A DNA stretch of 64,000 bases from Sphagnum compactum (lineage: Eukaryota; Bryophyta; Sphagnopsida; Sphagnales): assembly GCA_965153455.1 (NCBI GenBank), contig OZ234501.1, positions 4,712,001-4,776,000 of the forward strand, read 5' to 3'. Positions 24,405 through 36,667 of the stretch are shown in pieces; the first letter of the stretch is position 1; every line of letters begins with the position of its first letter. The position numbers and the translations under genes are program-made. The notes beneath the pieces were generated by a model. That model had not been told where the DNA came from and searched no databases. It saw only the letters and a program-made list of their open reading frames with translations.

Positions 24405-25041
24405 TTGGCAAATGCATCAAGCAAGAGGACAAGGAAGGGAAAAACAACCAAAAATCCAAAAAAATCAGAAAGGTACTTACACACAATGGTTTGCACCGTA
24501 CCTTTGGCCTCACATTCAAAATGCAACTTGAAAAGCCATAGAAGTTTGACTACTGTTTTACACTATCTTTGTGCATTTCATAGAAAGCTAGGGGAACATT
24601 CTACCCTATTTGATAAACTATATTTGGGAGAGTGGTTCACCTTAGATGGAAAGCTCAAACCAAGGGTCGAAAAGTCAATAGAAAGGGGGAGAGCTTTTGC
24701 AATCATAGAACAACACATTCCAATACTAGGTCGATAACTAGAAGTGAGAGATGAGCTTATGTCTTTGTTGCAAGAGATTAAAGCCTTTGACAAGCATTTT
24801 CTAGACCATAGTCCAACCCATTGTCGAAGGTTCAAAGCCCTTGAACTATTGAGTGGTTGATTCAAGGTTTCATTGGATTGGTCGAGAAAGTTCGTGAAAG
24901 CCAAGCTAGGTTGGTCTTTTAGAATAATTATTACAACTGCAACAAAATTGCCACCAGATTGGGAAAATCAAGGGATAGAGATGGCGCATAGGGTGGCATA
25001 CCTTGTAAAAACATGCTTTTCCTATTTGTTGAAATATGTTT
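24405..25041 (+). pseudogene. Relic of a DDE-type transposase-like gene (tentative)
   Basis: A plus-strand frame runs from 24405 (no ATG, opens with TTG) to 25041 with only two internal stops, TAA at about 24736 and TGA at about 24858. It contains EWFTLDGKLKP, a VEKSIERGRAFAIIEQHIPIL stretch, and near the end a KLGWSFR...LPPDWENQG block then MAHRVAYLVK. The order of the last blocks resembles the region preceding the DDE catalytic domain in pogo/CENP-B-like plant transposases as I remember them. The catalytic part itself is missing. The relic abuts the head of the minus-strand pseudogene. Family assignment is from memory and needs a protein search. Confidence 0.4.
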
Positions 25042-27933
25042 GAGATCATGGTTTGATGAACCATAACTCTTCAACAATATGACAAACAACTCTACTTACA
25101 AAAAAATTGTAATGTTTGAAATGAAATAAAAGGTGTTTTCAACTTTACTTAGTAAGATAGATCTTGATTTTGACAGAATGTGAACATCATTTGTGCATCC
25201 ATGCATTTCAATTACATCCATCAAATCCATCAATTACATTATTATTTTTTAATTAATAAAAATATTAGTAATTATTTTTAAAAAAAGAATCCATTTTTTG
25301 AAAATAATTAATTATTCATTTTGAATATGCTGAACTTGACCCAAGGCGATGGTATATAGGTGGACCAAAGGGAAGCACTACATTTTCACATAAAAACTTT
25401 TATTCTTGGGGGTTTTCAAAGTTTTTATTTTACTTTAGTTTATTTATTTAGTGATGATTGCCAATCAAAATGCCTCATTGCAAGGAAAAAAACACTTGGG
25501 ATGCACCACCCATTTAACTAATAGAAGTAATGATAGGTACACATGCTCTTACAAACCTAGACATCATAAGATTTTTATGGAACTTCCAAATACAAAATGG
25601 AAAAGGAGATAATAATCATAATTTGCTTGAGACATATCAATAGGAATGAAAAAACAATAAAGGTTAAGGACTTAGATTTGGATTAAAATTCATCAAATAA
25701 TCTTTACACATTCATGTCAAGAACAAATCAACATTTTCTTATACAACCTTCCAAATTTACACAAAAATTAGATCAACAAATTGATACCATAAATGAAATT
25801 ATATGAAATTAATCCATGACTATGCTATATTTATATTGATATTCAAAGCCAAGCAAAACATAAAATGATTGTTAGTGTGTAATCATATCACATCTTAACT
25901 ATCCAAGAATATAATTTTACACATAGATTAATATTGTTAATTTGCATTATGATGCAAAGTGGGCCAAATTGTGCAAATAAGCTATCAAAACTCTTTAATT
26001 TCTCATTTATGATAAATTACCCCAATTGACAAGGATGTGACATTGAGATCCATAACACACAAGTCTTTCTAACAATTTACAAAGTTGTAATCCAATAGGT
26101 ACCCTTCAACTTATAATGGGGGATTAGTCCAAGGGTAATTGCAATTTAAGGTGGATCATTTTTGGCACATTAGGAGTCCATTTTGACCAAATTTTAACAC
26201 TAAAAATTTTGTCCCACAAACATCACCCTCTTACCATCACATTTGAAGAACCAAAATAATTTTTTTTCAACTAAAACAAGATAGTTAAAATTTATATAGA
26301 ACACAATGGAGGCATAAGGTTGTAAAAATTGTTCAAATTTATTTTCTAAAAGGACCGTCTAAAATCAAGCAGTTTTGCGACCTTTAAAAGTTCATGTTTT
26401 TTGTTTTTTCGCCAATAAGGCCTTAAATCAAAATTTTAACTATGTAATCATCCACATTAATTTTGAGGAAAAAATTCATATGATCATTTGATAACAATGA
26501 AAATTAGGAGTCCATTTATGAATTTTATATGGATTATGACATTTGACTTATGAAATTTTTAAAGTACCTCATTTGGTCTATTCAAACAATTTGATTGTGA
26601 TTCAATGGGGGTCTATTAGAATAGTAGTATACTCCATAAAAATGAATCTTTTTAAAAATATTACAGATTAGATAATGTTGGCAACCATTTTAATCCATTG
26701 CAGTATTGAAAAAATAATCTTGTGATGTACACGTGATGTACATTTAAGCACACCATAATCTACAACTACACCCGAGTTGAAAATAATTAGAAATAAATTT
26801 CATGCATCAATAATTGATAATGACCTTTATATTTTTAATTTAAGGTAAACAATTTTGAATGCCCATTACCAAATGAAAACCCCTTTCACATTTTGGTCCC
26901 ACTTCACATTTGGTTTCACTTCACATGTGCCCTCCACCAGTGCCTTTTGTGTTCAATATATTTACAAGATATTTCCCATTGAAAAAAAATGGGAATCAAT
27001 TGATACAAGTTACATTAAATGGATATAGGGTTTAAATTTTGATAATTTATTTGGATGAAAATTTCAAATATTCATGTAGGTTATCAAAAAAATTTAAGAA
27101 TTCAATAACCAACCCATAAAGGACTTGCTAGTTCTTTATATGCATCATACAAGTCGAGTAGGTTCTTTACCCAATTTTTCAAAAAACACTATCACATAGG
27201 AATTTTATAATGAGTTGATAATCATGTGTTTTTTTAGTAAATGCCCAACACTGGGTATGAATAATGTGGGGGTAGTTTGTTACTTTTGTGCTTGAACCTT
27301 TGATTTTGGTTTAAAAATAAATTAGAATGGTCTTGATTCCAATTCCACATAGAAATGGATTGGGAATTTAGTTTCAAGTTTGGTCTTTCAAAAATAATTG
27401 GTTTCCAATTTTAGTTTGGTTTCAAATATCAAATTTGGTTTTGGTCTTGAAAAGGCTTGATTTTGGGTAATTCCAACCGTAATTGGTGGTTAACTACTTG
27501 TTAACCTTCAATTCCAATCTTGTTTTTCAATAATTTATTTTTTCAAACATTTTTAATTCAATTTTGGTTTTGGTTTCACACAAAAATGGAACTAGGAACC
27601 CATTCTATGTGTGGTTCTAAAAAGTTTTTAAATCTAGTTTTGATTCTAAATAGGTTCCAAAAATTCAACTTGATTTTGGTTTGGTTTTCCCTAGTGTAAG
27701 GCGGTTTTCTTTTTTTTCGATAAGAATCAATTTGATTTTTAAAATATATATTTTAGACTTATGAGAACTAATCAAGGTATCACATTAAAGTTTTTTAATC
27801 AATTCGGATTTTAGATAGGGCGATTCTCACAAATGTGATAATAACTGATTTTCATATTTGGTTGTCACAATTCGGATTTCAAATTTATATACATTTAAAA
27901 AAAAATCAATTAATTAACTTTTATTATCATAAA
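25042..27933. other. AT-rich intergenic DNA between transposon relics
   Basis: No coding frame with recognisable content. 27250-27700 contains many TTGGTTT, GGTTTCAA and GGTTCC words, similar in style to 17220-17480 and 54720-55260, which suggests a shared degenerate repeat. Part of this stretch may be the 3' flank of the hAT element at 27934-30290, but I could not identify its terminal inverted repeats. Confidence 0.4.
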
Positions 27934-30290
27934 CTATGTTTCCAAAATCTCATCCCTTTCAACTATTCCTTCAAATTTTTCTAACTCCTCCTTTTAATAT
28001 GCATTGGCTTCAATTAATTGCACCAAATTTTTAAAAAATTTACAACTAACCCTAGGGTCATTGGGCCAATTTTTTTTCATAAAAATTAATATATTTAAAA
28101 TTATTCGATTGCAAATAACATCTCTTAAGATAAGTAAGTGTTATTTCTAAAAAAATTTCCTTTTATTTCAATTTGTGAATCAACAATACATAAGATTTCA
28201 TAAGCAAGGAATCCAACTATAATAAACATAGATTCATGCTTCTCCCAACATTGAATAGGACATTTGATATCTTTGCATCCATTTAAACCTTCTAAAAATC
28301 AGAATTTTCTTGTTGACAAGTTTTTTTGCTAGTCCATTTGTGCTTGATGTCATTTCAAAAATGTCAAAACTGCAATATTCATCAACACCTTGGTCCACAA
28401 TGACATTTTTAGACAAGGGTGTAAATGATGATAACATTTGAACAACAGGGGATACAAGGTTTTTGTATCATATCCCTTAACAATGACCTTGCCTTGCTCA
28501 AGGCCAATAAATGAAGACATTAAACCTAGATTCTTGAACTTAGGATCCAACATCAAAAACATCATATGAACATTTCATTTTTCATATTTTTTCAAAAAAA
28601 TAAGAATGAAACACCACAAAACTTTTTTTTGATTTTAAAGGCCAAACAACCTATTTCAACACCAACAATAAATTCTTATTCCATAAAGTTATAAAAAATT
28701 TGAAATCCTAGTTTCTTCTTTCAATTTGAAACAAATGGAGATGGCATAATTCAAAACATCACTTAATAATCGATGACCTTTGGATTGATTAAAAACATAA
28801 TAGAAAATAAAAACATCAATAATGATTTGAAAGATGTGCCATGTTAGGAGACATTCATGTAATCATCTTAACATTAGAAACACCTATTATAACAAAGACC
28901 GATTGCTTTTCAAAATTGCAATTCTTCTTGAAAAAGGATTATTTTCATGGCAAATCTACAAAAGATAAAACAATTTGTGAAAACTTATTATTAATTAAAT
29001 TAATTACAAAAACTATAAGATATATTTCAAATTGCAACAAGACATAAAATTAAGAGGTTGTCTTGTTTTCACTAGAGTATTCAACTTCCTTGGGGCTAGA
29101 CCATATTCAACACATGCATTATTCCATTCTTGCCAACCTTTCTCAAAAAAATTGGGCTAGGTTATACACTTTTGCAAATTTCCTTGTGTAGTCTTAATAT
29201 AAACATATGTCAAGTTTTTATAAACTTCTTCATTTGTTGTAACATATTAACAAGCCTTAGAAAATGCATCCCCAAGGCAAGTGCCCTGATAATTTTCCTC
29301 CAAATGTAAAATGTCATAACTAATAACTATTTTTAATGCAACAATTATTATGTTTAAGTTAGATACTTCATCTTGCATGTAAGTAATTTTTTTTATGTTA
29401 TATTTTTTTAATAACTCAATTAAGTTTTTGGCCAAAGTCTTCCCAAAAGTATCTTCAATTTTAAAAAGACCAAATGTAACATGTTTTTCTTGCCAACCAA
29501 TTAATCACAAGGGCAAATATCTCATGAATAATTTTTGACATCAAAAGATCAAAACTTGTTGTTACAAAAATACATTCTGCCAAAGTTGGTAAAACATACA
29601 ACTATTTAGTTTTTTCCACCAAGTTAAGGAACATGAAATTTGCTTTTTGACAAGAAAAACAAGTTTATTCACAAATGCAAATATAAATGTTTCATCCATA
29701 GACTTTCCACAAATTGCATGGGCATATGATATTTAACAATTAATAAGTCCATATTTTCAAGAAATAATTTCTACTACATATGATTTTTCTAGAAAGGATC
29801 TTTGGCAACAAAAAAATTGAAAATTACAGTGCTAGATGGATTTGGTCTCTTTTTGGCAAGTTGTTTTCCTTTTCTCCTTTCAAAGGATTGTTCACTTCCT
29901 CTTCAACATTTGAATGGTCTACATTCCCATGTTGTTTCAATGTTGTAACCATTTATTGTATTGGATAGGTTTAGATCTTTTCTTGCTTGAATTTTAAGGT
30001 TACATATGAAGATTATATTATTGTAACAAAGAATACATTTCATAGTTTGAGGACGTTTCACATCAACATCTTTGTTATCATTTACATCAAAAAATCCAAC
30101 ATAAAAAATTTCTACCATGCAATTTCCAGAAATTGTTCTTTGACCATGCAATGGTTTAATATTTTTTTCATTGTTCTTTTTTACTTTCAAAATTTTCACT
30201 GCTTTTTATTTGAAGATTGGAGTTTACTTGACATTCTTACAAACATTCTTCTTCCATTTCATCATTCATGAACACTTCACATGCATTTTC
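27934..30290 (-). pseudogene. hAT-superfamily transposase pseudogene
   Basis: Read on the minus strand from about 30290, the segment shows, in order, a BED-finger-like region (CILCYNN near 30090), the block GWQEKHVTFGLFKIEDTF (about 29500), LAKNLIELLKKYNIKK with a YMQDEVSNLN block (29430-29350), NYQGTCLGDAFSKAC (about 29250), KGWQEWNNACVEYGLAPRKLN (about 29130), MFLMLDPKFKNLGLMSSFIG (28560-28500), and the dimerisation-type KCPIQCWEKHESMF...VGFLAYEIL (28260-28180). The last part is NWPNDPRV, then EELEKFEGIVERDE, ending in TAG at 27934. This block order matches hAT transposases. Several stops and frameshifts break it, so it is inactive. The hAT C-terminal dimer contact is well preserved, including W-EKHE. 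It lies 225 bp from a CACTA element. Confidence 0.82.
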
Positions 30291-31559
30291 ATTTAAAAAA
30301 TATTAAGCCATTTTTAGTTTTCACAAGAGAATGCAACTCCAACATGGAGAAAAAAACCCAAATAGATGTATGATAAACCAAAACATGAAAACTTGCCTTA
30401 TAATTTTAAATGCAAGCATTTACAAAAAAAATTTACAAATTATGAAGCGTTCTTTTCAAATTTTTAGCAAACATGTGTAAATAAAATTGAATATGTTTTT
30501 GTTAATGTTCAATTCACTACAAAAAATCACGATTTTTTTGACAGGGAATTTCGGTCAAAAAAACCTCCCATATGGTTTTTTTGCCCCCATGTCCAAGTTG
30601 ACCAAAATGCCATTTTGGACAAGTCAATTTGGACTCGACCATTTTGATTAGGTTTTTTTAACTGTATTTTTATTAAACCATTATGAATAATATAATTTGG
30701 GCAATGACAAAATATATATTTTATTTAAAATTAATATGAAAATATGAAATAATTAATTAATAATTACCCTACCTAGTACCCTACTTACACTACTTACCTA
30801 CCTAATTAATAAACCTAATAATTGATATCAGAAAATAAAATATTTATTTACCTACAAACCTTATGTCCTAGGCCTAGGTTAAGCCACTTATCTTAGCCAC
30901 CTAGGTTAAACCAAACCACTTAAATTAGGCCAAATGGATGAAAACACAATTAGATGGATTGTTTGAACTATCACAATTGTAAATCTTCTGGATTATAGAT
31001 GAACTGAAAATGTAAAATCATATCAAACATTGAAAATTTCAATTTTTTCACTATCCATGTTGCAATATATTTTATTTTCATCTTATTAAAAATTATGGAT
31101 GAGTTTTAAGAAAAGAATGGATTCATTGTGGACTTTTGAAATGATGACACTATGTTTGTTACACATAGAAAATGAAAAATGTGGATTCAAAAAATATGTA
31201 ATAGTAATATCAATTAAAATTAGAAAATATGCCACCATAAAATGAATAATTGAATTGTAAGATGCATTGAATTTTTTCTAATATATATATTTTTCATATT
31301 TAAGATTTTAATTCGTTGTGATTTCCATCATCTTTTATAATTGATATTCCATTTCACATTGAAATATTTAATTTTTTTTCAAATTTCTTGACCAATCACA
31401 TGTTTAGGGATATTTATAAGGTGGTTTATTAATATTTGTGACCAAAACCATAGGGGATAATTATAGGATTTATAGTTGGATAATTATTTTAAATGCAGGA
31501 ATTGTAGTTAATTTAAGATGTGGACTTTTCAAAATGTTAAATGTGAGCCACTTAACCAT

Positions 31560-32850
31560 GCTTTTACCCAAGCCTTCAAGGCTAGGCTAAGTAGCCTATG
31601 CTAGGTGGTCGGTCTAGTAGGTTTTGCAACCTAGACTACCTAATTAGGTCAAGTAGTCAAGGTAGCCTAAGTTGCAAATGTGAGGATTTGAATTCCTCAT
31701 ATTCACAACGAGGAGTCAAGTCCTTAACCACTGCACCACCACCCCATAAGGTGATATTTTGGGACAACATATTTCTAATGAACATGATTTTGGACCAACA
31801 TATTGTAATAAACTTCCATGAATTTTTTTCAACATGCATGTTATATTAAATGAACTTGAATTTTTTCCACTATTTACATAAATAGGTAGGTTAGTTTGGG
31901 CTAACCTACCTATAACCTAAAAGTAGGAAATACCTATTAAATGCATGTACCTAGGTAACATGTAGGTTATAGTCTACTAAGCCTTATAGATACTTATTAG
32001 GTCTATCTTTATACCTAATTTAATAAGCTATTTATGCTTATGCTATTTAGTAGACTATGTAGGTACTTAATAACCTATTAATAGACCTAGCCTATGCATA
32101 CTAAGTAAGTAGTTTAGCATATTAGATAAGTCTAGGCTTAATCTACCTACTTAATAAATGAGGCAACCTATCGAGTATGCTTAAGTGGCACAATTTAAGT
32201 TAACTACATATTTAGTAGGCCTAGGTAATGTAAGTTAGACCACGTATCTACTTAGTAGGCCTAGGTGGCCTAGTTTAGGCTAGCTATTTTGTAAGCCTAA
32301 GTGGCCTAACTTAAATTACAAATTGAATAGGCTTAAGTGGCCTAAATTAGGCTACCTACCTAGTAGGCCTAGGTGGCCTACGTTATGTAATTACCAAGTA
32401 GACCTCAGTAACCTAGGTTAAGCTACCTACTTAGTAGTTAGGTTTAGGTGGCCTAGTCTATTAACCTAATTAGTAAGATAGGCTACTTACCTATTAGGCC
32501 TATGTGGCCTATTTTATTTACCTAGTAGGCCTAGGTTACATACTTATAGTAGGCCCATGATAGTAGGATACTTACATGGTTAATAGGTTTACCTAGTAAG
32601 ATTAGGATACCTACTTAAAAAGCTTACACTATTTAGTGAGCTACTTAATAGTCTTAGGCTACGTTCTAGGTAACCTATTAGGTAGGTCTAGGCTAGGCTA
32701 CTTAGCTAGGTTACTAGTTAGGTTATTACCTACAAGCAGCCTACTAGCATATTAGTTATGTTAGGACATATAGGTAATTTAGGCGTAACCTAACCTACTA
32801 ACTATGTTAGGTTAAGTAGGTAGCCTAGGCTTAATAAGTAAGCTAAGTTA
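31560..32850. repeat. CCTA/TAGG-rich degenerate array inside the CACTA element
   Basis: The interior is dominated by short inverted words such as TAGGCCTA, AGGTGGCCTA, CTACCTACTTAGTAGG and TAGGTTA, repeated at irregular spacings of roughly 20-60 bp. TAGGCCTA is itself palindromic, so the array is rich in hairpin potential. It has no reading frame. A poorer version occurs at 30770-30920. Confidence 0.8.
31670..31745 (-). mobile_element. tRNA-like SINE head within the CACTA element
   Basis: On the minus strand the segment begins GGGGTGGTGG and carries a box A-like TGGTGCAGTGGTTAAGG (31722-31738) and a box B-like GAATTCAAATCC (31685-31696), separated by about 25 bp. This is the arrangement of a polymerase III promoter in tRNA-derived SINEs. 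A cloverleaf is not intact enough for a functional tRNA. No tail or target duplication was seen. Confidence 0.45.
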
Positions 32851-33369
32851 TCAAATGAATATGGTTCATTTGATTAAGGGTCAAATTAGATGGTTAATTT
32901 GATTAAACCTTATCCCTTCAATATGGTCAATTTGACTAAGCCATGGGCATTTTTTATGGACATTTGTCCATTTTGATTAGATCTTCAACTTGATATTTGG
33001 TCAAAAAAATCACTTTAGTCAAATGTACTAATCAAATGTAACATGTGTTTTTCATGCCCCAAAATTTTCGTCAAAATGGACATACCTTTTGGTCAATATG
33101 GACATTTCAGTCAAGTTAGCCTTTTGAAAAGTCGTGATTTTTTGTAGTGATTTTTTTGAAAATTTTTGCAAAAAAAACAACAAAGTTGTTATAAAATAAC
33201 CAAAACATAAACCTTTTTGAAAAAAAAAGAATTCAAAAAGAAAAAAAAAAGAAAAAAGAAATAAAATAAATGAGAAAGGCAGAAAAAATGGAAAAAAATG
33301 GAAAAAACTAATATTTTTATTTAAAAAACTCACATTTTTTTTCTTTATTTTCAATTGAAATGGGGTTCT

Positions 33370-34340
33370 AGCACTTACATAAGGTGATGGGTGGGGGTAG
33401 TGTGTCACCATAACACATATAACATAACTAGAACAATAACTAAAAATGTGACAAAACATCAACAACAACACAAGGGGAATGGTAATGGTGGGTACTTAGT
33501 AGCACAACGCAAACAATAACTAAATGGACCAGCAACGCACCACTTGCACAAGGCGATGGCAATGGGGGGTAATACTTCACCATAACACATGCAATGCAAT
33601 AGGAGCAACAACTAACAATGCGAAGGAACAACGATAACAACATAGGGGGGATGGTTATGGTAGGTACTTGGTAGTGTGACACAATAGCTACCAATGTGAA
33701 AGAGTAACAACTTAATAATGTGATGAAAAAACAACCAATCAATGCAAAGGAACACTAACCAGCAATGTGACACAACATTGATGGAATAGTAACCCAACAA
33801 CATGATGGGGCAACACTAGTGATGTGATGAAAAAAATTAATAACATATGGTGCAACACTAATCATGTGATATGGTAGAACCGGCAATGCAATGATAGAAC
33901 AATGACCAATCAATGTGACAACGAAATAACAATTAGGTAGCATGATGATGGAACAACAACTATGCAACATGACAACAAAACAACAACTAGGCAATGTGAT
34001 GATGGAGTAGTGCTAACAACATGGCAAGGTAACAACTATGCAATGTTTTAGAGTAGAGTAACAAACAATGTGATAGAATAATGACTAGGCCATGTTAAGG
34101 GATAACAAACAATATGATGGAATAATGATTAACAACATGAAAGAATAACCATTATCATTATGAACAACCACCAACCAATAACACAATGAAGCAATTGACA
34201 ATGTAATGGATGTACGAGCAATGTGATGTAAGAACAACTAGCAACGCACTAAAGGAGTGATTAATAATGTGATGGGATAACCATGAACAACACAAAGGAA
34301 CACCAACCATAAACACAACGGAGCAACATGATAGAACAAC
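33370..34340. repeat. Degenerate ACAATG/TGATGG-rich array with a 170-bp duplication
   Basis: 33370-33510 and 33541-33680 are related units offset by about 170 bp. Shared words are CACTT(A/G)CA(T/C)AAGG, TCACCATAACACAT, AACAA and GGTACTT(A/G)GTAG. Beyond 33690 the sequence continues as an irregular array of AACAATGTGATGG-like words to about 34340. Minus-strand open frames here are artefacts of the short-period repetition. Confidence 0.65.
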
Positions 34341-35119
34341 ATGGTAATGAACACCCAAAAAATGAAAATAAAATAAAATAATGCAACAAGACAAAATACT
34401 AATCAAGATTTTAGAAAATTAAATTCAGAAGAGATTTTTCTATGTTTAGGTGTCACCTCCCAATGTTTCCCACCTCCTCCCCACTAAACTAACTTAAACT
34501 AATTTAAATCAAAACCTAAATTAACCCAATTTAACTTAAACTAATCCTAAACATTTCTAACTATTGCCTTGAGAATTGAATTTCGGTTCTTTCATATAAA
34601 ATTGCCCCGATCCTCAAATTTCTTTTAAAAAAGAAAATAATTAGTTTTTAATAACCGAGTTCTCATTTGGGTGAGTATTGACAATCCACTTTTCAAACCA
34701 TTTATCACCAAATGTGATAATCATTAATTTTCATTGTGAGAACCGGTCTAAGAACAAAGGGTCCTAGTGAGAATTGCATGACATTAATTTCTACTAACCG
34801 AAATTGAGATTGATGGCTCTAACCCACAAAAACACATATTCGCCCAACCTTGGTTATGTTTTATTTATGGATGAGCCTTAAATTGAGTTGATGCCAAGTT
34901 GCAACTCAGTAACCTATCTTGTGAAAAATAGGCCCTAGAAGTTTGCACCAAGGGTTAGTAAGTATAATTTTACTCCATTTAACCTTATCTTGATTTGGGG
35001 TTTAAAATGATTAAAATATACAAAATAAATTATGAGTTGTTCGCACAAAGGGGATAGATAAAATAGTATGATGGAGTTAATTTAACCCTATGTTGAACCA
35101 TGCACATTAAGGGGTTTTC
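34341..35119. other. Intergenic DNA, nothing recognised
   Basis: No gene. 34480-34560 is an AACTTAAACTAA-rich stretch of degenerate simple sequence; the rest is AT-rich. Confidence 0.4.
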
Positions 35120-35660
35120 TGTCAAAAAATTTGGGCATCTTAAAGACACTTAGGATTTTTTTTTCCATGCTGCCCAAAATTTTGGGCATTTTGAAAAATT
35201 CCTAAAGAAATGTTTTCCAACGTTTGGATTTTTTTTCAGAAGTTAGAGAATTTTTATGCTGCCCAGTATAGGTTAAATTCTTTTCATTTCTACTCAAAAA
35301 AATTGGGAACTTGAAAAATCCTGATGCTCGAAAAAATTCTGGAGAAAGCTTTTCAAGGATGCTTGAAAACATTTGGGGCAGTCTTTGAAATTCTAATATG
35401 CCCAGGAATATGACAAAGGTTGAAATTAAAAAATTTCTGTCTGAAAAATTTGGGGATTTGAGAATTTTCATTATGCCTGATAATTTCAGGCAATTTATAA
35501 AGGTTGAAGAAAGTTTTCATTTATGCCCAAACATTTGGAGCACTCTGGAAAAATCCTGACAGTTAAAAATTTCAGGCAGTTGAGGAAGTTTTAGAATGCC
35601 CAAATATTTCGGGCATATTAGAAATGTTGAAAGACGTTTTTGTTGCTGCCCACCATTCTG
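35120..35660. repeat. Array of palindromic GCCCAAA-TTTGGGC units
   Basis: At least six irregularly spaced units contain GCCCAAA(A)TTT(T)GGGCA or a one-armed version (about 35173, 35260, 35400, 35526, 35600, 35650). These are followed by a TTGAAAAATCCT-like or TGTTGAAAG-like word. The first unit holds a perfect inverted repeat GCCCAAAATTTTGGGC. Spacing ranges between about 50 and 120 bp. Confidence 0.65.
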
Positions 35661-36667
35661 GGTGCTCTCTCACATGAATGAGAGTATGTGGGTGAGAACA
35701 ACATTAGAAGCTCTTGTGAACATGAGAGGGTATTTTAACCCTTTTGAAATCAAGGGGTTAAACTAACCTCCTTTGCTAGTCCACCCTAACTTGATCTCAA
35801 ATCTAAAAGGAATGAAGATATCTATCCTAAGGTTAAGATATCCGAAACATTTATCCCACTCTTAACCCCAATGCCATGTCATTTGCCAAGTCAGTTTTTA
35901 CCCTGTTTGTCTGAATGGGATAGCCTTAGAGTCAGTGGTATTTTTTCCTTTTTTCTTTTTTTCCTTTTGGGGGTGTTGTGGTGAAATTTTGCAACTTGGT
36001 GAAATTTTGTTTTCAGAAAATGAAAGAAAACACCAAAACATTTGTGACTTTTAGAGATACTTTCGCCATTTTTCGAGAAAATAAAATAAAAATTAGCCAC
36101 ATTTAGACCTAGGTACTCTCTGGGTCACCACTTGGAGCAGCACTTTTGTACAAATGCTACTGCCCACCTAGGACAGTTGCCATTTAATGCTAATTAGTAT
36201 TGAGGATCCTCAGCAGTGGACCTACTTGAGGAATTTGGGAAAAAAAAAAAACCCTAATTAGGGTCAGTTTATTCTTTGAGGTTATCCCTTTCACCACCTT
36301 AGTGTGAATCCAGCAATAGGTAGTGGGATATTAGGGTAGGTGGTTACTAGGTAAGTGAAAAATGCACGTTAGATAGAAGAAGTCGTGAGTTGAACCCGTT
36401 TTTTTGGGGAAATTTCGCCATTTTTCGACAAAGGAATTGGGAAAATGTTGGAAAATTCTGTTTTTTGTGGTTTAAATTCGACTAAATTTGCTAACTTTGT
36501 TGTTAAATTTCTCCAAAAATAAAATGAAAAAAAAACACTGATCTTAACCCGGGGTTTGTCGTTTGAGTTTGTGAGGGAAGGAAGGGAGGCGAGTTTGTGA
36601 GAGGAGCAAACGGAAGAGAGAGAAAGAGAGAGGAGACGGGAGAAAGGTTGCGTTGCTGGAGACAATA
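35661..36667. promoter_or_regulatory. Upstream region and 5' UTR of ACLB
   Basis: 36560-36667 is GA-rich (GGAAGGGAGG, AGAGAGAAAGAGAGAGG) and should hold the transcription start and 5' UTR of ACLB. A tRNA box B-like GAGTTGAACCC lies at about 36391, preceded by TTAGGGTAGGTGG-type sequence, so a SINE remnant may sit just upstream of the gene. I see no unambiguous TATA box at a suitable distance. The remainder, 35661-36300, is non-coding. Confidence 0.5.

Larger units (their letters stand above)
30515..33149. mobile_element. Non-autonomous CACTA (En/Spm-type) DNA transposon, 2635 bp
   Basis: The left end CACTACAAAAAATCACGA (30515-30532) is matched exactly as an inverted repeat at the right end (33132-33149). 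An 18-bp perfect terminal inverted repeat beginning CACTA defines the superfamily. The element is flanked by ATT on both sides (30512-30514 and 33150-33152), the expected 3-bp target duplication. Subterminal zones (30540-30660 and 32870-33130) repeat GGTCAA and ATTTTGGAC-type words in both orientations, typical of transposase-binding subterminal repeats. There is no transposase; the interior is CCTA/TAGG-rich degenerate repeat plus a tRNA-like sequence. Mobility would need a transposase supplied in trans. Confidence 0.93.

Noticed and set aside
33052-34406. Minus-strand frames of 60-139 codons rich in Cys, Ser, His and Phe
   Set aside because: They are translations of a degenerate short-period array and low-complexity A tracts, and they change frame without any consistent protein.
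36310-36405. tRNA gene or SINE just upstream of ACLB
   Set aside because: Only the box B-like word is convincing; box A spacing is too long and no cloverleaf or tail is visible.
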